The notes: generated by a model from the sequence alone, not told the origin. Numbered from the stretch's first letter, positions 1 through 13,284 are shown. The stretch is 64,000 bases of DNA from Lycium barbarum (GCF_019175385.1 NC_083341.1:17182203-17246202), one strand, 5' to 3'. A program made the numbers and translations.

Positions 1-11
1 TGGTTTTACAG

Positions 12-2105
12 ATTAAAGGACCATATTGGAAAGTTCCTTTGGGAAGAAGAGATGGAAGAGTGTCAATCATGTTGGAAGGACTCACCAATTTACCAGCTCC
101 TTTTGCAAATATTACTTCCCTTAAAGCTCAGTTTGCCTCTCTTGGTCTGAATGCAAAAGATTTAGTTGTTCTATCAGGTAATATTATAAGTATTTGGTTT
201 CAAATAATAAATGGGAACATGGTATATTCACTCATTTTTTTCAAGTTTTGCTAGCCTATGCCAGATTTTAATTATAAGCAATTTCAGAACTCATAAATAA
301 TTTACATCGACAAATATTTAATCAGTCTTAATTGTTTGGTGTTTTTCTTTAATTTATCTTTACTTTTCACACTATACAAAAGTGACATATTTCTATATCT
401 ACAAAACACTTTTCTCTTACATTATCATTTTTAATGATATCAGTATGTTTATAGAAATTTTAGGGTGTCAAATGCAACTACGGTGAACTTGGGCTGATCA
501 AAATAAGCGAAATTAATAAATGAGCATATCATCAATCAGATGAAAAATTACTCTTTACGCGGAAGGTCCTTCAAAGGCACTGGTCTTTAATTTTTGGCCC
601 TCAAATTGTTGGTCTTTAATTTTTGCCCTTCACCTAAAAATTCATGGGTTCCAAGTTCGAACAAAAATAAAATAAAAATTGGCAAGGTAGAGTTTGAACC
701 TTATAAGACAGAGTTTGGACAAAAGTCTGCCTTAAGGCCTAACTTTTGCCCGAATTGACCTAATTTTGGGCAAAAGTTAGGCTTTAAGGCAGAGGTTTGC
801 CTTAAAGCCTAATTTTTGCCCGAATAGGCCTAATTTTGCTATAAACTTCTGTCTTACGAAATTCTTTTTTTATCTGACTGAGCCGAGGTTCAAACCCGGA
901 ACCTCGGGGTATTAAGCGAAGGGAAAAAAAATTAAAGACCAACAATTTGAGGGACAAAAACTAAAGACCAGTGCCTTTGACGGACAATCGTGCAAATGAC
1001 CCAAAATTACTTGGGCTGGGTCAAATAGTTATAGCCGAACCTGTTCATCTCTAACCAAGTTTTATTTTTGTATTTATTTTCTTATAATTTATTTAAATAT
1101 CAAACATAAATTAACTAAAAAAAATTACTTTATTTTGACTATGTCTAACATATCAAAGAAATGAAAGTTTTTCTCAAATATGTTGACTAGTTCTCTTATG
1201 GTCAATTTGGTCTACATACTTAGCTCAATTCAACCCAACATTCAACCCAAATAACTTTGGGCCAAAATTGAACCCCTGTGAGAAAAGTGCTCAGCCCAAA
1301 TTGCCAAGAGCTGGCCACATTTCATGGACAAGTTACCCATTTGGCAAAAATAATTATATTTGCTAGCCAACTATATATTATTTTGTATCAAAAATGTATA
1401 TTATAAATGAATATACAAATACATTTGTTGGCAATTATTTTTGTAAGCGACTATTTAAGTCAATTTTTCTATTTTTTTCATAGACTAATTTTGTCATCCT
1501 CTAAGAAAATCAACACTATTTTGTTGTGAAGCCTATAATTAGAGGTGTACATTTGATCTTTTACGCACACTTGGAGTTGTTTCGCCATAGATTTTGGCTA
1601 AAGTTTTTGAAATAATATTTGACAATTATATTTCAAATAAGTGTTTATTCATTAAATTGGGATAACGGAACTAACCAATTGTACATGTTGTTCAGGAGGG
1701 CATACCATTGGAAATGCTCATTGCTTTGCCTTCACAAACCGAATGTACAACTTTACAGGCAAAGGTGACACTGACCCAACAATGGATCCTAACTACATTG
1801 CTCGTTTAAAAAGCAAATGCACCTCAGTTAACGACGTGACAACAATTGTGGAAATGGATCCAGGAAGCTTCAAGACATTTGATGGAAGTTATTACACTTA
1901 TGTAGCCAAAAGGAGAGGACTTTTACAATCTGATGCTGCTCTTCTTGATGACAAAGAGACTAAAGCTTATGTCAAATTACAAGCTTTGTCACATGGATCA
2001 ACTTTTTTCAAAGATTTTGCTAAATCAATGGAGAAAATGGGAAAGATTGGAGTCTTAACTGGTAAAGCTGGTGAAATTAGGAAACGTTGTGGTTTTGTAA
2101 ATTAA
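12..2105 (+). CDS. Class III peroxidase gene 1, 3' part only (exons 3 and 4)
   Basis: Secreted heme peroxidase (plant class III), cut off by the window start. Exon 3 is 12-177 after a TTTTACAG acceptor and ends in phase 1 at CAG|GTAAT. Intron 3 is 178-1695. Exon 4 is 1696-2105, stop TAA. Joining the two exons restores the proximal heme-ligand motif LSGGHTIG across the junction. Exon 3 carries the family motif GRRDGR; exon 4 carries MDPGSFKTFD and the cysteines of the C-terminal disulfides (HCFAF, KCTS, RCGF). The product ends in KRCGFVN. It is clearly diverged from genes 2 and 3 at 33.7 and 57.5 kb but keeps the same intron positions, so it looks like an older member of the same cluster. No break is visible in the part present. 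The 5' exons lie outside the window. Confidence 0.93.
554..996. mobile_element. Foldback MITE in peroxidase gene 1 intron 3
   Basis: The ends are inverted copies of each other: CAAAGGCACTGGTCTTTAA near 575 recurs as its reverse complement near 963-980, and the TIRs run on through TGGTCTTTAATTTTTG. The interior has smaller inverted repeats built on GCCTAA..TTTTGCCC. A related element sits at 54057-54413 in the same window. It is non-coding. Boundaries are approximate because no clean target duplication is visible. Confidence 0.7.
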
Positions 2106-2587
2106 TTCATTTAACTTAAAGGCAATTAGCTCTTCATGTTTTTCTTTTTCTTTTTTGCTTTACCTTGTTTATTTTTTGTTTTTGTTTTAGTTATTTGGTC
2201 TACCTTCATAGCTAATATTCTTATCTTTTGATTATTTATATGTTCTCTTATTAGAAATAATAATGGTTGTGGTTGACTTATAAATTGTTATGCCCTATTA
2301 AAGTTTTTTTCCTTCCAAATATCAAATTCATTGATATTGTCCATAATTCTTCCCTCATCCCAAATTTATGTAATGATGATTGACTAGACACGGAGTTTAA
2401 AATGAAAGAAGAACTCTCGAAGCATGTGATTTAAAACAAATCATAATTCTTTTTTTGATAACAGCTGTAAATACTACCATTAACTAATATAAAACAAATA
2501 CACCTAACGAATACCTAAACTTCAAAACCACCTTATAAGAAAGGTGTTATGAGTGTTAGGCCTACAACAAGCAACTAATTACACAAA
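2106..2587. other. 3' flank of peroxidase gene 1
   Basis: T-rich 3' UTR-like sequence after the stop, then AT-rich spacer up to the copia target duplication at 2588. No further gene or repeat structure seen. Confidence 0.5.
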
Positions 2588-2592
2588 GAATC

Positions 2593-2909
2593 TGTTGATT
2601 AATTGCCTCAGTTATTGCAGTAAAAGTTTAAAAGAAGTTGTTGGATTGTTTCATGTTTTTTAGCCATTTTCAGTAATGTTAACTTGGTTGTTGATTTTTA
2701 GGAGTTTGTTCAGATTTTAGGGGTTTGTTGATAATGGAATCATGTGCAAAGTAGTTGCTTAAATCTAGGCTCTAGTTGTTGAATTTTTCTGTATTTAAAC
2801 ACCATTTCAGTTCAATGAAAAGATATCTTTCCAGCAGCAAATTTTTCTTCTATTCTTCTTGCCTTTATTTTTGTTTCTAGAGTTGTAGTTTAGCTTAAAA
2901 ACTCCAACA
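2593..2909 (+). repeat. 5' LTR of copia 1
   Basis: Starts TGTTGATTAATT, ends ACTCCAACA, 317 bp, directly followed by the tRNA primer site. It carries a TATTTAAA-type box in its second half. Confidence 0.95.
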
Positions 2910-2976
2910 AAGTGGTGTCAGAGCTCTCTTCTTTAGGGGCATATAATAGAGGGAAATACATCTTTTTTCTTCTTCT

Positions 2977-5900
2977 ATGGATTCAGAAACTCCTTTCACT
3001 GCACTAGCACCACCTGTCTTCAAAAATGAAGGCTATCAGATCTGGGCAGCAAGAATAGAGGCACATATGGAGGCAAATGATCTCTGGGAAGTTGTTGAGG
3101 AGGACTACGAAGTTCCTCCCTTGCCTGCAAACCCATCCATGGCGCAGATAAAGAATCAAAAAGAGAAGAAAACAAGAAAATCAAAGGCTAGAGCGACGTT
3201 ATTTGCTGTAGTCTCATTTGAAATCTTTGTCAGGATTATGACAATGAAATCAGCGTTTGAGGTCTGGAATTTCCTAATATAGGAATATGAAGGATATGAA
3301 AAGATCAAAGGAATGCGTGTTCTCAACCTAATCTGAGAATTTGAACTTCAAAAGATGAAGGATTCAGAGACAATCAGAGAGTATTCTGATAGATTACTCA
3401 GCATTGCCAATAATGTAAGATTACTTGCCTATGAATTTCCTGATTCTAGATTGGTTCAAAAAATTCTCGTAACAGCCCCTGAAAGGTTTGAAGCAACCAT
3501 TTCCTTGCTGGAAAATTCCAAGGATCTGTCAAAAGTTAGTTTGGCAGAACTATTGAATTCTTTGCAGGCACAAGAACAGAGAAGGCATATGAGGTCTGAA
3601 GGGTCTGTCGAGGGTGCATTACCTGCAAAAGTTCAGTCAAACCAGGGAGACAAAGGGAAAAAAAAAAGTGGAACAAGAAGGAGAACTCAGGTTTTGATTC
3701 TCCTAGGTTCAATAGGGAAACAAAACATGATTTTCCTCCTTGCAAGCATTGTGGAAAGAAAGGTCATCCACAGTTCAAATGCTGGAGAAGACCAGATCAA
3801 CAGTGTGAAAAATGTCAGAAGATGGGACATCATCAAAAGATTTTCAAGAACGACACTCAGCAAATAATGTTGCACAGGTTGCAAATCAGGAAGATGAGGA
3901 GCAACTCTTTGTAGCAACCTTTCTTGCAACTAGCAGCTCAAGTGACAAGTGGCTTATTGATAGTGGTTGCACCAACCACATTACATTTGATCATGATCTC
4001 TTTAAGGAGTTGGATACTTCAGTGATTTCAAAAGTACAAATTGGCAACGGAGAATATCTTCCAGCTGAAGGCAAAGGTACTGTGGCAATAAAAAGCTCTT
4101 CAGGTACAAAACTAATCAAAGACGTGTTTTTTGTACCTAATTTAAGTCATAGTTTGTTAAGTGTTGGCCAGCTGCTTGAGAATGGTTTCAAACTTCTCTT
4201 TGAAATCAATTATTGTCAAATCAAAGATGTGGAAGGTAATAATCTATTCAAAGTAATGATGAAAGCAAAGAGATTTACATTGGATCCTTTAGAGAATGAG
4301 CAAAAATCTTATTCTGCAATTAAGATCAATGCAGAAGTTTGGCACAAATGGCTCATACATTTCAACCATGCTGCTCTACTGAACTTACAGAGGAGAGATC
4401 TAGTTCGAGGGTTGCTTAACCTTGAAGCTGAAATACCAGATTGCAAAACTTGTCGATTGGGAAAGAAAACAAGGCTTCCTTTCAAGAAAGCAACCTAGAG
4501 AGCTACTGAGAAACTAAAATTAATCCACACATATCTAGCTGGTCCTCACAGAACTCTATCACTCAAAGGGAGTAAGTATTACATAGTCTTCATTGATGAC
4601 TATACGAGAATGTGCTGGATTTACTTTCTCAGGTTCCAATTAGAGGTTGCCACTATCTTCTGGAAATCCAAGCAGTGGATCGAAACTCAAAGTGGCTGTA
4701 AGATTCAATCTTGAAGGTCTGACAATAGCAAGGAGTACACATCTAATCAATTCAATGTATTCTGTGAAAAAGTCGAGATTGAACACCAACTCACTGCTTC
4801 ATATACTCCACAACAAAATGGAGTTAGTGAGAGGAAGAATCATACTATAATGGAGATGGCTAGACGTTTTTGTACGAGAAGTGTTTGCCAAAAGAGTACT
4901 CGGCAGAAGCTGCACATACCTCAGTCTTGCTACTCAACAGGCTTCCAACAAAGGCATTAGAAGGAAAGACACCATTTGAAGTCTGGTATGGTTATAAACC
5001 TTTTTTTTTTAAAAATCAAAGTGTTTGGATGCATGTGCTTTACTTATGTGCCACAGACTAAAAGAGATAAGTTGGATAAAAAGGCGGAAGCTGGAATGTT
5101 TGTAGGTTACATCACTGTTTCTAAGGCTTATATAGTTATCCAACCTCATACAAGGAAAATCCTGATAAGCAGAGAAGTGCATTTCATGGAGGATGAGCAA
5201 TGGAACTTGAAAGAAGCACAATCAATATTAGTTCCATATCAAAGTACAAAACTCCAGCTGGAAGAAGATGAATTGGTAGATGACGTTCCCGTAAGATGCA
5301 TGAGATCTCTCTCTGATAGCTATTAGAGATGCAATATGGTTGTTCTTGAGCCGACAACTTTTGGGAAAGCAAAAAAAGATCCAAAATGCAAAATGAAAAG
5401 CTGCAATGAAGGAAGAACTCATCATGATTGATAAGAATCAGACCTAGAAACTATTGAAAAGGCCTGAAGACAGGATAGCCATAGGAGTGAAGTGGATTTT
5501 TAGAATCAACCTGGATGCAGATGGCTCTATCAACAAGCATAAAGCCAAACTTGTTGTAAAAGAGTATACTCAAATTTTTGGTATTGATTTTTCTGATACA
5601 TTTTATCCTGTTGCTATATTAGAAACCATCAGATTAGTGTTGGCTATAGCTGCACAAAAGGGTTGGAAAGTGTTCAGTTGGACGTTAAATCTGCATTCTT
5701 GAGGAGGAAATTTATGTTGAGCAACCGGAAGGATTTGCTGTCAAAGGGCATGAAGATGAAGTGTATCGGCTCAAGAAAGCTTTGTATGGACTAAAGTAGG
5801 CGCCCAGAGCTTGGTACAGTAGAATTGATGAGCATTTGTTGCAGCTCAGTTTTAGAAAAAGCCTTAGCGAAGCTACTCTCTACATTAAAGGTGATGAAAT

Positions 5901-6867
5901 CAATTTTATTGTTATATCACTATATATAGATGACCTGCTGGTTACAGGAAGCAATAATGAACTTGTTAAGAAATTTAAAGAAGATATGCAGCATACTTTC
6001 GAGATGATAGACTTGGGAGAAATGGTTTATTTTCTGGGAATGGAAATCAAGAAAGAGCAAAATTAAGTGTTCATCTATCAAAAGAAGTATGCAAAAGACA
6101 TTCTAAAAAAGTTCAGAATGGAAAATTGCAAAGATACAACTACTCCAATGTGTCAGAAGGAGAAGCTGAGCAAGAATGATGAAACTGAAAAAGTGGATGA
6201 GATTCTTTACAGAAGTATGGTTGGATGTCTCATGTATCTTACAACAACTAGACCCGACATTTTATATGTTGTAAGTCTTCTATATAGATTCACTAGTTGT
6301 GCAACTAACACTCATTTTAGAGCAGCTAAAAGGGTGATAAGATATGTTAAAGGAACACTGAGTTTTGAAATCAAGTTCTATGCAAATCAGAAGTGCGTGT
6401 TGCAAGGGTATTCTGATAGTGATTGGGCTGGTTCTTCTGATGACATGAAGAGCACTTTTGGTTATTGTTTTAATCTTGGTTCAGGGGTATATTCTTGGTG
6501 TTCTAAAAAGCAGTAGATTGTTGCACAATCAACGGCTGAAGCTGAGTTCATTGTAGTAACAGCTGCTGCAAATCAAGCCTTATGGCTTAGAAAAGTGGCG
6601 CTTGATCTTAATCTAAAGCAAGAAAAGTGCACAGAGGTGTTTGTGGATAATCAAGCAATTATTGCTATCTCAAGTAATCCTGTTTTTCATGGAAAACCCA
6701 AGCATTTCAATATCAAATTATTCTTTTTCAGAGACGCGCAGAAAGAAGGATTTGTTAGGTTAAAGTATTGCAAGACAGGTCTTCAACTGGTAGATATGTT
6801 TACCAAAGCCTTGCCAAGGAGCAGATTTGAATTTCTCATAGAGAGGCTTGGAATTTGCAGCAACTGA
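2977..6867 (+). pseudogene. Copia 1 gag-pol, broken
   Basis: Remnant polyprotein of copia 1. Gag begins at ATG 2977 (MDSETPFTALAPPVF) and stops near 3280. The frame resumes at 3355 and runs to CCHC zinc knuckles near 3736-3845: the first is intact (CKHCGKKGHPQFKC), the second has lost its last Cys. The protease motif is WLIDSGCTNH (about 3949). The integrase zinc-binding region HFNH..CKTC lies at 4335-4480. The integrase core is broken by stops and shifts between 4495 and 5340. Reverse transcriptase has KWIFRINLDADG (5484) and YIDDLLVTGSN (about 5923). RNase H has SDSDWAGSSDD and ends DMFTKALPRS..LGICSN. There are at least six frame breaks or nonsense codons, so it cannot make a working polyprotein. 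Confidence 0.9.
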
Positions 6868-6879
6868 AGCAAGGAGGAG

Positions 6880-7196
6880 TGTTGATTAATTGCCTCAGTT
6901 ACTGCAGTAAAAGTTCAAAAGAAGTTGCTAGATTGTTTCTTGCTTTTTAGCCATTTTCAGTAATGTTAACTTAGTTGCTGATGTTTAGTAGTCTGTTCAG
7001 ATTTTTAGGAGTTTGTTGATCATGGAATCAAGTGCAAAGTAGTTACTTAAATCTAGGCTCTAGGTGTTGAATTTTTCTATATTTAAACACCATTTCAGTT
7101 CAATGAAAATATATCTTTCCAGCAGCAAATATTTCTTCTATTCTTCTTGCCTTTATTTCTTTTTCTAGAGTTGTAGTTTAGCTTAAAAACTCCACA
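6880..7196 (+). repeat. 3' LTR of copia 1
   Basis: 317 bp, TGTTGATT...CTCCACA, preceded by the polypurine tract and followed by the target duplication GAATC. Confidence 0.95.
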
Positions 7197-7201
7197 GAAT
7201 C

Positions 7202-7435
7202 TGTATCAATATACTACACCTTTGGGACTTCTTAGACAACCTAGTTATGTCTAATCTCTCTACAAATTCTTTTGAAGGTCATTTTAATTTTGATTCATTA
7301 TGCATTATAATCGAATTCAACTTATAGAAATATAAATCTACTAATGTAATTGTCCTTATCATAGAAAAAAACTATATGGTAACTATTTTCAATCAGCATT
7401 ACTCCCTCCTCTTTATCAGTCATTGTGCCATTTAT
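7202..7435. other. Spacer without recognisable gene
   Basis: AT-rich sequence between copia 1 and the Helitron-like element. Nothing recognisable. Confidence 0.4.
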
Positions 7436-8747
7436 ATTTTACTGTATAGAAGCATGAGTTGGGGTGGTTTCGTCGTTCACCTTCCAATTAAAAAAAAAAA
7501 GTGAATCCCATACTAAAAAAATCAAGTAATGTAATAATAAAAAAAAATAAAAAGGAAAAAAAGAGTGGACCCCACTACCTCCAAACTCATGTAAAAAAAA
7601 AGTGAACCCCATATTAAAAAAATAAGCAATAACAAAAAAAAAAGTACACCCCATATTAAAAAATTAAATAATATTCATGTAATTCGCAAAGTATCCCCAT
7701 TAAGTCAATAATAGTGAATTCATTGTCACATGCATATCAACCCATTAGTGGGAGCAAATGAAATTATTGTACAGCAAAAACATAAACCCCATATTGCTTT
7801 TTTTCAAAAGGTTAAGTAACCAAACCATACAATTTCCTTTCTTTTCTTATGTTAGCTTGAGATCTAATCTAGACATTTAACTGTTGTATTTACTATTCCG
7901 CCATGTCAAATATTTGTTATGTTTACTAAAATAAATATACTTAAAATATTTATATTTTAAAATAAGATAGAATTTAATTACTTTTTCATTTTTATTCTTA
8001 CTCTAATAAATGTGAAAAGAGATTAACGTCGTAAAATAAAAAATAATATTAAATGGAGATCAAATAATAAATAAAGTAAATTAGTCAAATTATAATTCTA
8101 ATTGACGTTTCTTAAAAAAACGTGCAAAAGAAACATGACAAGTAAAATGAGCTAAACCAAATATATTCACCAAAAATTAAAAAATAGTAGTTCTTCGTTT
8201 AAGTAGAAAAACAAATGTCTACTTTGTTTCATTTTAAACATGTAAAATTAATTAAATAATTTGAATTAGAATTATCCAAATCAAAATTTGATAAAAAAAT
8301 AATAAGTATTGTTTAAGTCCAATCTACATACATTAACAATAGAATATTTTACACTTTTAAATTAATCGAATTAAAATTTAAAGTATCAACTGATGTTCGA
8401 ATATTGCTATTGTTTTGTTTCAAAGAGAGGAAAACAGTTTCCTTTTAAACAAATCTTCTCTTTTAAAAAGTATTAATAAATTTTTACAAACTTTGTATTC
8501 GTAGCAAACACTAATATAATAAATTTTTGGATACGGAGCACAAACTACAATGTTATATTAATCGTGTTTTGAACATAGTGTGTGTTTGTGTGTGTGTGTA
8601 TGTATATATATATATATATATATAAACAATACAAACTTATGTATGGTTATTAGCAATATAAAATATATATATTATCACTACCTAAACACAACTACATACA
8701 CATAGATACACTATAATCCAAAGTGTGCACGGGCATATGCCATCTAG
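7436..8747 (+). mobile_element. Non-autonomous Helitron-like element, + orientation
   Basis: The 3' end is a GC-rich hairpin region (GTGCACGGGCATATGCC) ending CTAG at 8744-8747 followed by T, the Helitron end rule. The 5' part (ACTGTATAGAAGCATGAGTT...) matches the reverse complement of the far ends of the loci at 20.0 and 30.1 kb. Internal stretches (AACATTGTAG... ATACGGAGCACAAACTACAATG) are the reverse complement of the repeats at those loci. A (TG)n-(TA)n microsatellite lies at 8580-8623. No helicase gene. The 5' boundary is not defined to the base. Confidence 0.7.
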
Positions 8748-9300
8748 TAGTATAAAATAAAAATAAATTAATGCAGGAATCAAGCACCTATTATTTCCCC
8801 TGAAAATTATAGAATAATCGCCAATTCTACAAATAATAGCAATCTTGTAAATCCTAAACAAACAAAAAAGTAAAAAAAATTGTCATTTCTGACAGTCTAA
8901 TAGTTATGATTCTGATTTCGATGAATGTTGTGGCTGTCTTCATAAGGACTACTGAAGGCTGTGATAATTTAATATCAATTAGCTTCATTAGACAGATAAG
9001 GCATCACTAAATGTAGTTGAGACTGTCATATTAATAAAAATAGCACAACATAACAATAATACAAAGACTCGAAAAACAAAAATGAAATTTTCATATATCT
9101 AAAAATATGAATAAATTTGGTATAACTGAAAATAAACAAATTTAATAGCAAAGCTTTAAAGCAAGACAATGAGAAATGAGAAAACCTGACTATCCTCACA
9201 AGTTTAATATTAGGTACTCTTGGTTGAATCACTGATTGTTGACGCTAGCGTGCGGTGACAAAGCTGATAACGATGAAACAAGGAATCCTTTTGCGAAATA
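8748..9300. other. AT-rich spacer
   Basis: No coding signal or repeat structure beyond short A/T tracts. Confidence 0.4.
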
Positions 9301-10545
9301 CTCCGTCTGTCCATTTTTACTTGTCATTATACTAAAAATAGATGTTCAGTTTTGAAACCTAAGAGATAATTTACCTTTTCATACCTACTTTACCTTTATT
9401 ATTAATTATTGAGTTTGAAACTTCAATGCATTGTTAGTGGTTGCACAACTTTTAAAGTATTTTTGATTGATTTCAATCGATAAATGACTAAGTAATAATT
9501 AGAGGTGATAAGATAAAATTGTCATTTCATTTCTGACTCCTTAAGGAGCCAAGTCAATACAGAACAAGTAAAAATGGACGCAAGAAATATGCAGCAACAC
9601 TAATGTCGGCAAGGGTGATTGAAAATCTTGGCAGGAAGATATCCTACCGAAGATTGTTGCAAAAAGTTATTTAATCTCTGTAAATATCTAATTTTGTTGT
9701 GCATGCATTCATAAATTTGAATTGAAAATTTTAGAATGGAGTAATAAATAAGAATATTTTCTAGATCTTTTAAAGTTGGAGACATTGATAACTTTGGTTG
9801 TAACTATAGGGAAGTTTTGTCCAGAATTCTAAGCATCACTAACTCTTCCATTGCTCCTAATTAATACTCCTCCTTCCATTTTTATTTGTTCTATATTGAC
9901 TTGACACATCCTTTAAATAGGCATAAATATAATGACAATTTTACTATATCACTCTTAATTATTACTAAGTCATCTAATGATTGAAATGAATCAAACATAC
10001 TTTAAAAGTTGTGGCACTACCAATTCTTTGAAGTTTCCAGCCTAATAATTAATAGTAAGGGTAAAACAGGTATGAAATATAAAATATCTCTTGCTTTTTC
10101 AAACTAGACATCTATTTTAATATATAGGAGAGGTAAAATTGGACGGAGATCTTTTAAAGTCGGAGAAATTGATAACTATGGCTGCGACTATACAGAAGTT
10201 TTGTCTAGAATTCTAAGCATCACAAACTATTGCATTGCTCCTAATTAATACTTCATCCGTCTCAAAATATTTGTCGTCTTTATTAAAAATACTTATCTCA
10301 AAATATTTCGTTTTATTTACCCAAGATAAAATTAAATAGTTTATTCTCATTTTACCCTTTGTATTAGTTACATCAATGGGCTGATTTTGTGAGTTCACAT
10401 ACTAACATTTAAAAGTTGTGTAGTCACTAGCAATTCTTTAAAGTTTCCAACCCAATAATTAAAAGTAAGGGCAAAACAGGTATGAAATGATAAATTATTT
10501 CTTAGTTTTCCAAACTGGATGAGTAAAAATGAACGGAAGGAGTAC
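9301..10545. repeat. Cluster of three related MITE copies with a 110-bp duplicated linker
   Basis: Three segments (about 9301-9575, 9858-10150 and 10248-10545) each open with a CTCCGTCTGTCC- or CTCCTTCCAT-like end and close with the inverse (AAAAATGGACG, AAATTGGACGGAG, AAAATGAACGGAAGGAG). Between them the linker GATCTTTTAAAGTTGGAGA..CTCCTAATTAATACT occurs twice (about 9766 and 10147), so a unit of about 385 bp was duplicated. Looks Stowaway-like by its CTCCGTC ends; class not certain. Confidence 0.6.
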
Positions 10546-10624
10546 ATTATACATCATGTTCTTGCCTTTAAAACATGAACCATATTAATTATGCATCAAT
10601 GTGTAATAAACAATGAATAAAGAA

Positions 10625-12050
10625 GGCTAAAGTCATAGATAGATCCCTGAACTTGTCTTGATTTTCCATTTAGACCCCCAACTGAAACGTTGACCATCTG
10701 GACCCTCGAACACAAGCTAAACTGTGACATTTGAACACAATCCAGATCAAGTGCAGTGCATGAGCTATACTTACTGTGACATGGAAAAATAGACCAATAA
10801 AAATAAGTCATGTCAACAAAAAAAATTAATTTTAAGAAAAATTAATTTTAAAAAAAATCTGAAAAACCCAACCCATCCTCCCCCATAGCCCACTTCGCCG
10901 CCGTCACTGTCGCCGCTTCAAAATCTATTTAAATAATTAAAAAAATGGTGTCGTTTTTTGTCGGAGATTTGTTTAAATAGATTTTGAAGTGGAGCGGCGG
11001 CGGAGGCAGTGGCGGCGGGGAAGTTGGCTATCGGAGAGGATGGGTTGGGCTTTTCAGTTTTTTTAAATTATTTAAATAGATTTTAAAATAGATTTTTTCT
11101 TAAAATTAATTTTTAATGATTAAAAATTTAAAAAAAAAAAATTGGTCTCTCATGCTCTGTTTAAAGTAGGGGTGGGCGTTCGGTTTTTCGGTTCGGTTTT
11201 ATCAAACTTCGGTTTGGCTATTTCGGGTTCGGTTTTTTAAAGGTGGACACCGCACACCGAACCAAACTAGTTCGGTTCGATTCTTTCGGTTTCGGTTTTT
11301 TAAAGTTCGGTTCGGTTTCAGTTTCGGTTTTTTCAATTCGATTTTTTTATTATGATATTAGAAGCGATTCCCTTGACACTAATTCATATTCTCAAAAGCA
11401 ATAAAACATAAAACTGATAAATTGAAATCAAAATCAAACAAACAGGATATACAAGAATAGAAAACTATAACCATGATATAGGATTACTAGGTGTTATATA
11501 CATACCGTAAGAATAATTGAGAAAACACATAAAGGACATACATTAATCCTAAAGACACATCCTAGTTGCCTTCCTTAACATATTTGATTTTCTCAACTGA
11601 AGTAGAAAATTAGGGATACAAATGCAAAAGGGGACTTGTTACAATTGAGTTTTTTTGGCTTTAAACTTAATGGGTCTGGACTATTTTAATGTTTTTGGGT
11701 AATGTATTAAATTTCGGTGTGTGTTCGTTTTTTGGTTCGGTTTTATCAAACTTCGGTTCGGCTATTTCGGTTTCGGTTTTTTGAAGGTGGATACCAAACA
11801 CCAAACCAAACTAGTTCGGTTCGGTTCGGTTTGTTGAAGTTTCGGTTCGGTTTGGTTCGGTTTTTCGATTTTCGGTATTTATGTCCAGCCCTAATTTAAA
11901 GCAGTGTACTGCACGCACATGCCAAGATGGCACGATGTGTTCAAATGGCACAATTTAGCTTATGTTCGAGGTTCCAGACGGTCACCGTTTCAGTTGGGGG
12001 GCTAAATGAAAAATTAGGACAAGCTCAGGGGTCTATCGATGACTTTAGCC
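10625..12050. mobile_element. Mutator-type foldback (TIR) element, 1.4 kb
   Basis: Long terminal inverted repeats of about 150 bp start GGCTAAAGTCATAGAT at 10625 and end with the inverse at 12050. The flanks AATAAAGAA (10616-10624) and AATAAAAAA (12051-12059) form an imperfect 9-bp target duplication, as expected for Mutator-like elements. Just inside the left TIR is a second palindrome (about 10858-10945 against 10968-11060, GCCGCC-rich). A hAT element is inserted at 11167-11893. No transposase. Its tips resemble those of the element at 40135-41351. Confidence 0.75.
11167..11893. mobile_element. Non-autonomous hAT-like element nested in the foldback element
   Basis: Ends TAGGGGTGGGCG... and ...GTCCAGCCCTA, flanked by 8-bp duplications GTTTAAAG / ATTTAAAG (one mismatch). 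Two direct arrays of TTCGGTTCGG-type repeats (11175-11340 and 11712-11880) flank a unique core of about 370 bp. The 60-codon reading frame through the TTCGG array is not a gene. Confidence 0.75.
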
Positions 12051-12565
12051 AATAAAAAAGAGATAATGGAAAGGTCATAATTCTATTCACCTGCCTAACC
12101 TGGAGGTAATAAATGTTGAGAGAAAATAAAATGTCATTTCCGTACGCACTTATATGAAGCATTTTTATTCAAAAATAAAACGAAAATGAGAGAAAATAAT
12201 ATAGCTTTTAAAGGGAAAAATGGTCGTTCAACTATATAAGGACAGTTTGGCATTTCAACATTTTACTTTGGTAGTTCCCACTTATAGTATAATATGTTGA
12301 TGACAAGAATCTAATATGTTATCAATATGCTAAAACAATAAATAATTAACCAAATTTTGATTTTTAAAAAGTATCCAAATATGGAGAATTGAATGACGTT
12401 ATTTTCTTTCTAAAAGAGTTAAAGCAACATATCTGATCCTATTAATTGCATCCTCATGTATCTTCACAAATACGTTCTCTCTTCTCAATTTAGTTATCTA
12501 TATATACACCTCTATATTTCACCCCTCAAACCACATTACTACTCAAATGTCATTCTCGCGTTTTC
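12051..12565. other. Flank upstream of the long inverted repeat, with TATA-like box
   Basis: AT-rich. A TATATATA box at 12499-12506, followed by a pyrimidine-rich stretch, lies about 107 bp before the ATG of the left arm. This could be a promoter for the inverted repeat; the function is inferred from position alone. Confidence 0.35.
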
Positions 12566-13284
12566 CTTTGAATAAATTTTGTTTCTCTTTTAATTTCCAT
12601 CTTCATATATACATGGCTACTTCATATGAAATAAACACTTGTCGTGACTTCATCTACGATGAAATTTTGATACAAAGAGAGAGGAGGCTGTAAATTCTTG
12701 ATCGTGTTCATCGATCCTTATGATTTCTTCATTGTGAAATTTTGACTAGTCACGATATATGATTAGGGACGGCGCAAGGTTTACTTAACCTTATTTGCAT
12801 TTACAAGAAATTCATAGTCGTTGATGCTTGTGGTTATGCAAGCAACAAATGGAGAGTTTCCCACATTTTGGATAACTTCATTTCGAGTACGGACGGCTAT
12901 TAATGATTTTACAGTCTGGATCAACAACAAACAATTGCTTATTACAGTAGAACGTTTTCTGAGGCAGTATCATAATTTATACGAGTATGATTCTGAGATC
13001 AATGGATATATAAAAGCAAACATGTGCTCTTGTCTCTTCATCCTTATTATACCCATTGATCTTAGAATCATATTCATATAAGCCATGATACTGTCTCAGG
13101 GGATGTTCTACTAGGAAAACACTTGTTTTATGTCGATCCAGACTGGAAAATTAATAATATAGTCGTCCGGACCTGAAACGAAGTTGTCCAAAATGTGGGA
13201 AACTCTCCAATTGTAGCTTGCATAATCATAAGCAACAATGACTACGAATTACTTGAAAATTTAAATAAGGGTAAGTAAAGTAAA

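Larger units (their letters stand above)
2593..7196 (+). mobile_element. Ty1/copia LTR retrotransposon 1, decayed
   Basis: A 4.6-kb element bounded by two 317-bp LTRs that start TGTTGATT and end CA, flanked by the 5-bp duplication GAATC at 2588-2592 and 7197-7201. The primer binding site TGGTGTCAGAGC (2913-2924) nearly matches the 3' end of initiator-Met tRNA. A purine tract AAGGAGGAG (6871-6879) abuts the 3' LTR. By eye the LTRs differ at about 21 of 317 positions, so this is an older insertion than copia 2. Domain order PR-INT-RT-RNaseH places it in Ty1/copia. Confidence 0.95.

Noticed and set aside
11717..11899. 60-codon Phe/Arg-rich frame on +
   Set aside because: Translation of TTCGG repeats inside the hAT element.
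12821..13081. 86-codon frame in the left arm of the inverted repeat
   Set aside because: The other arm does not keep this frame, so a protein is unlikely; the locus is reported as an inverted repeat instead.
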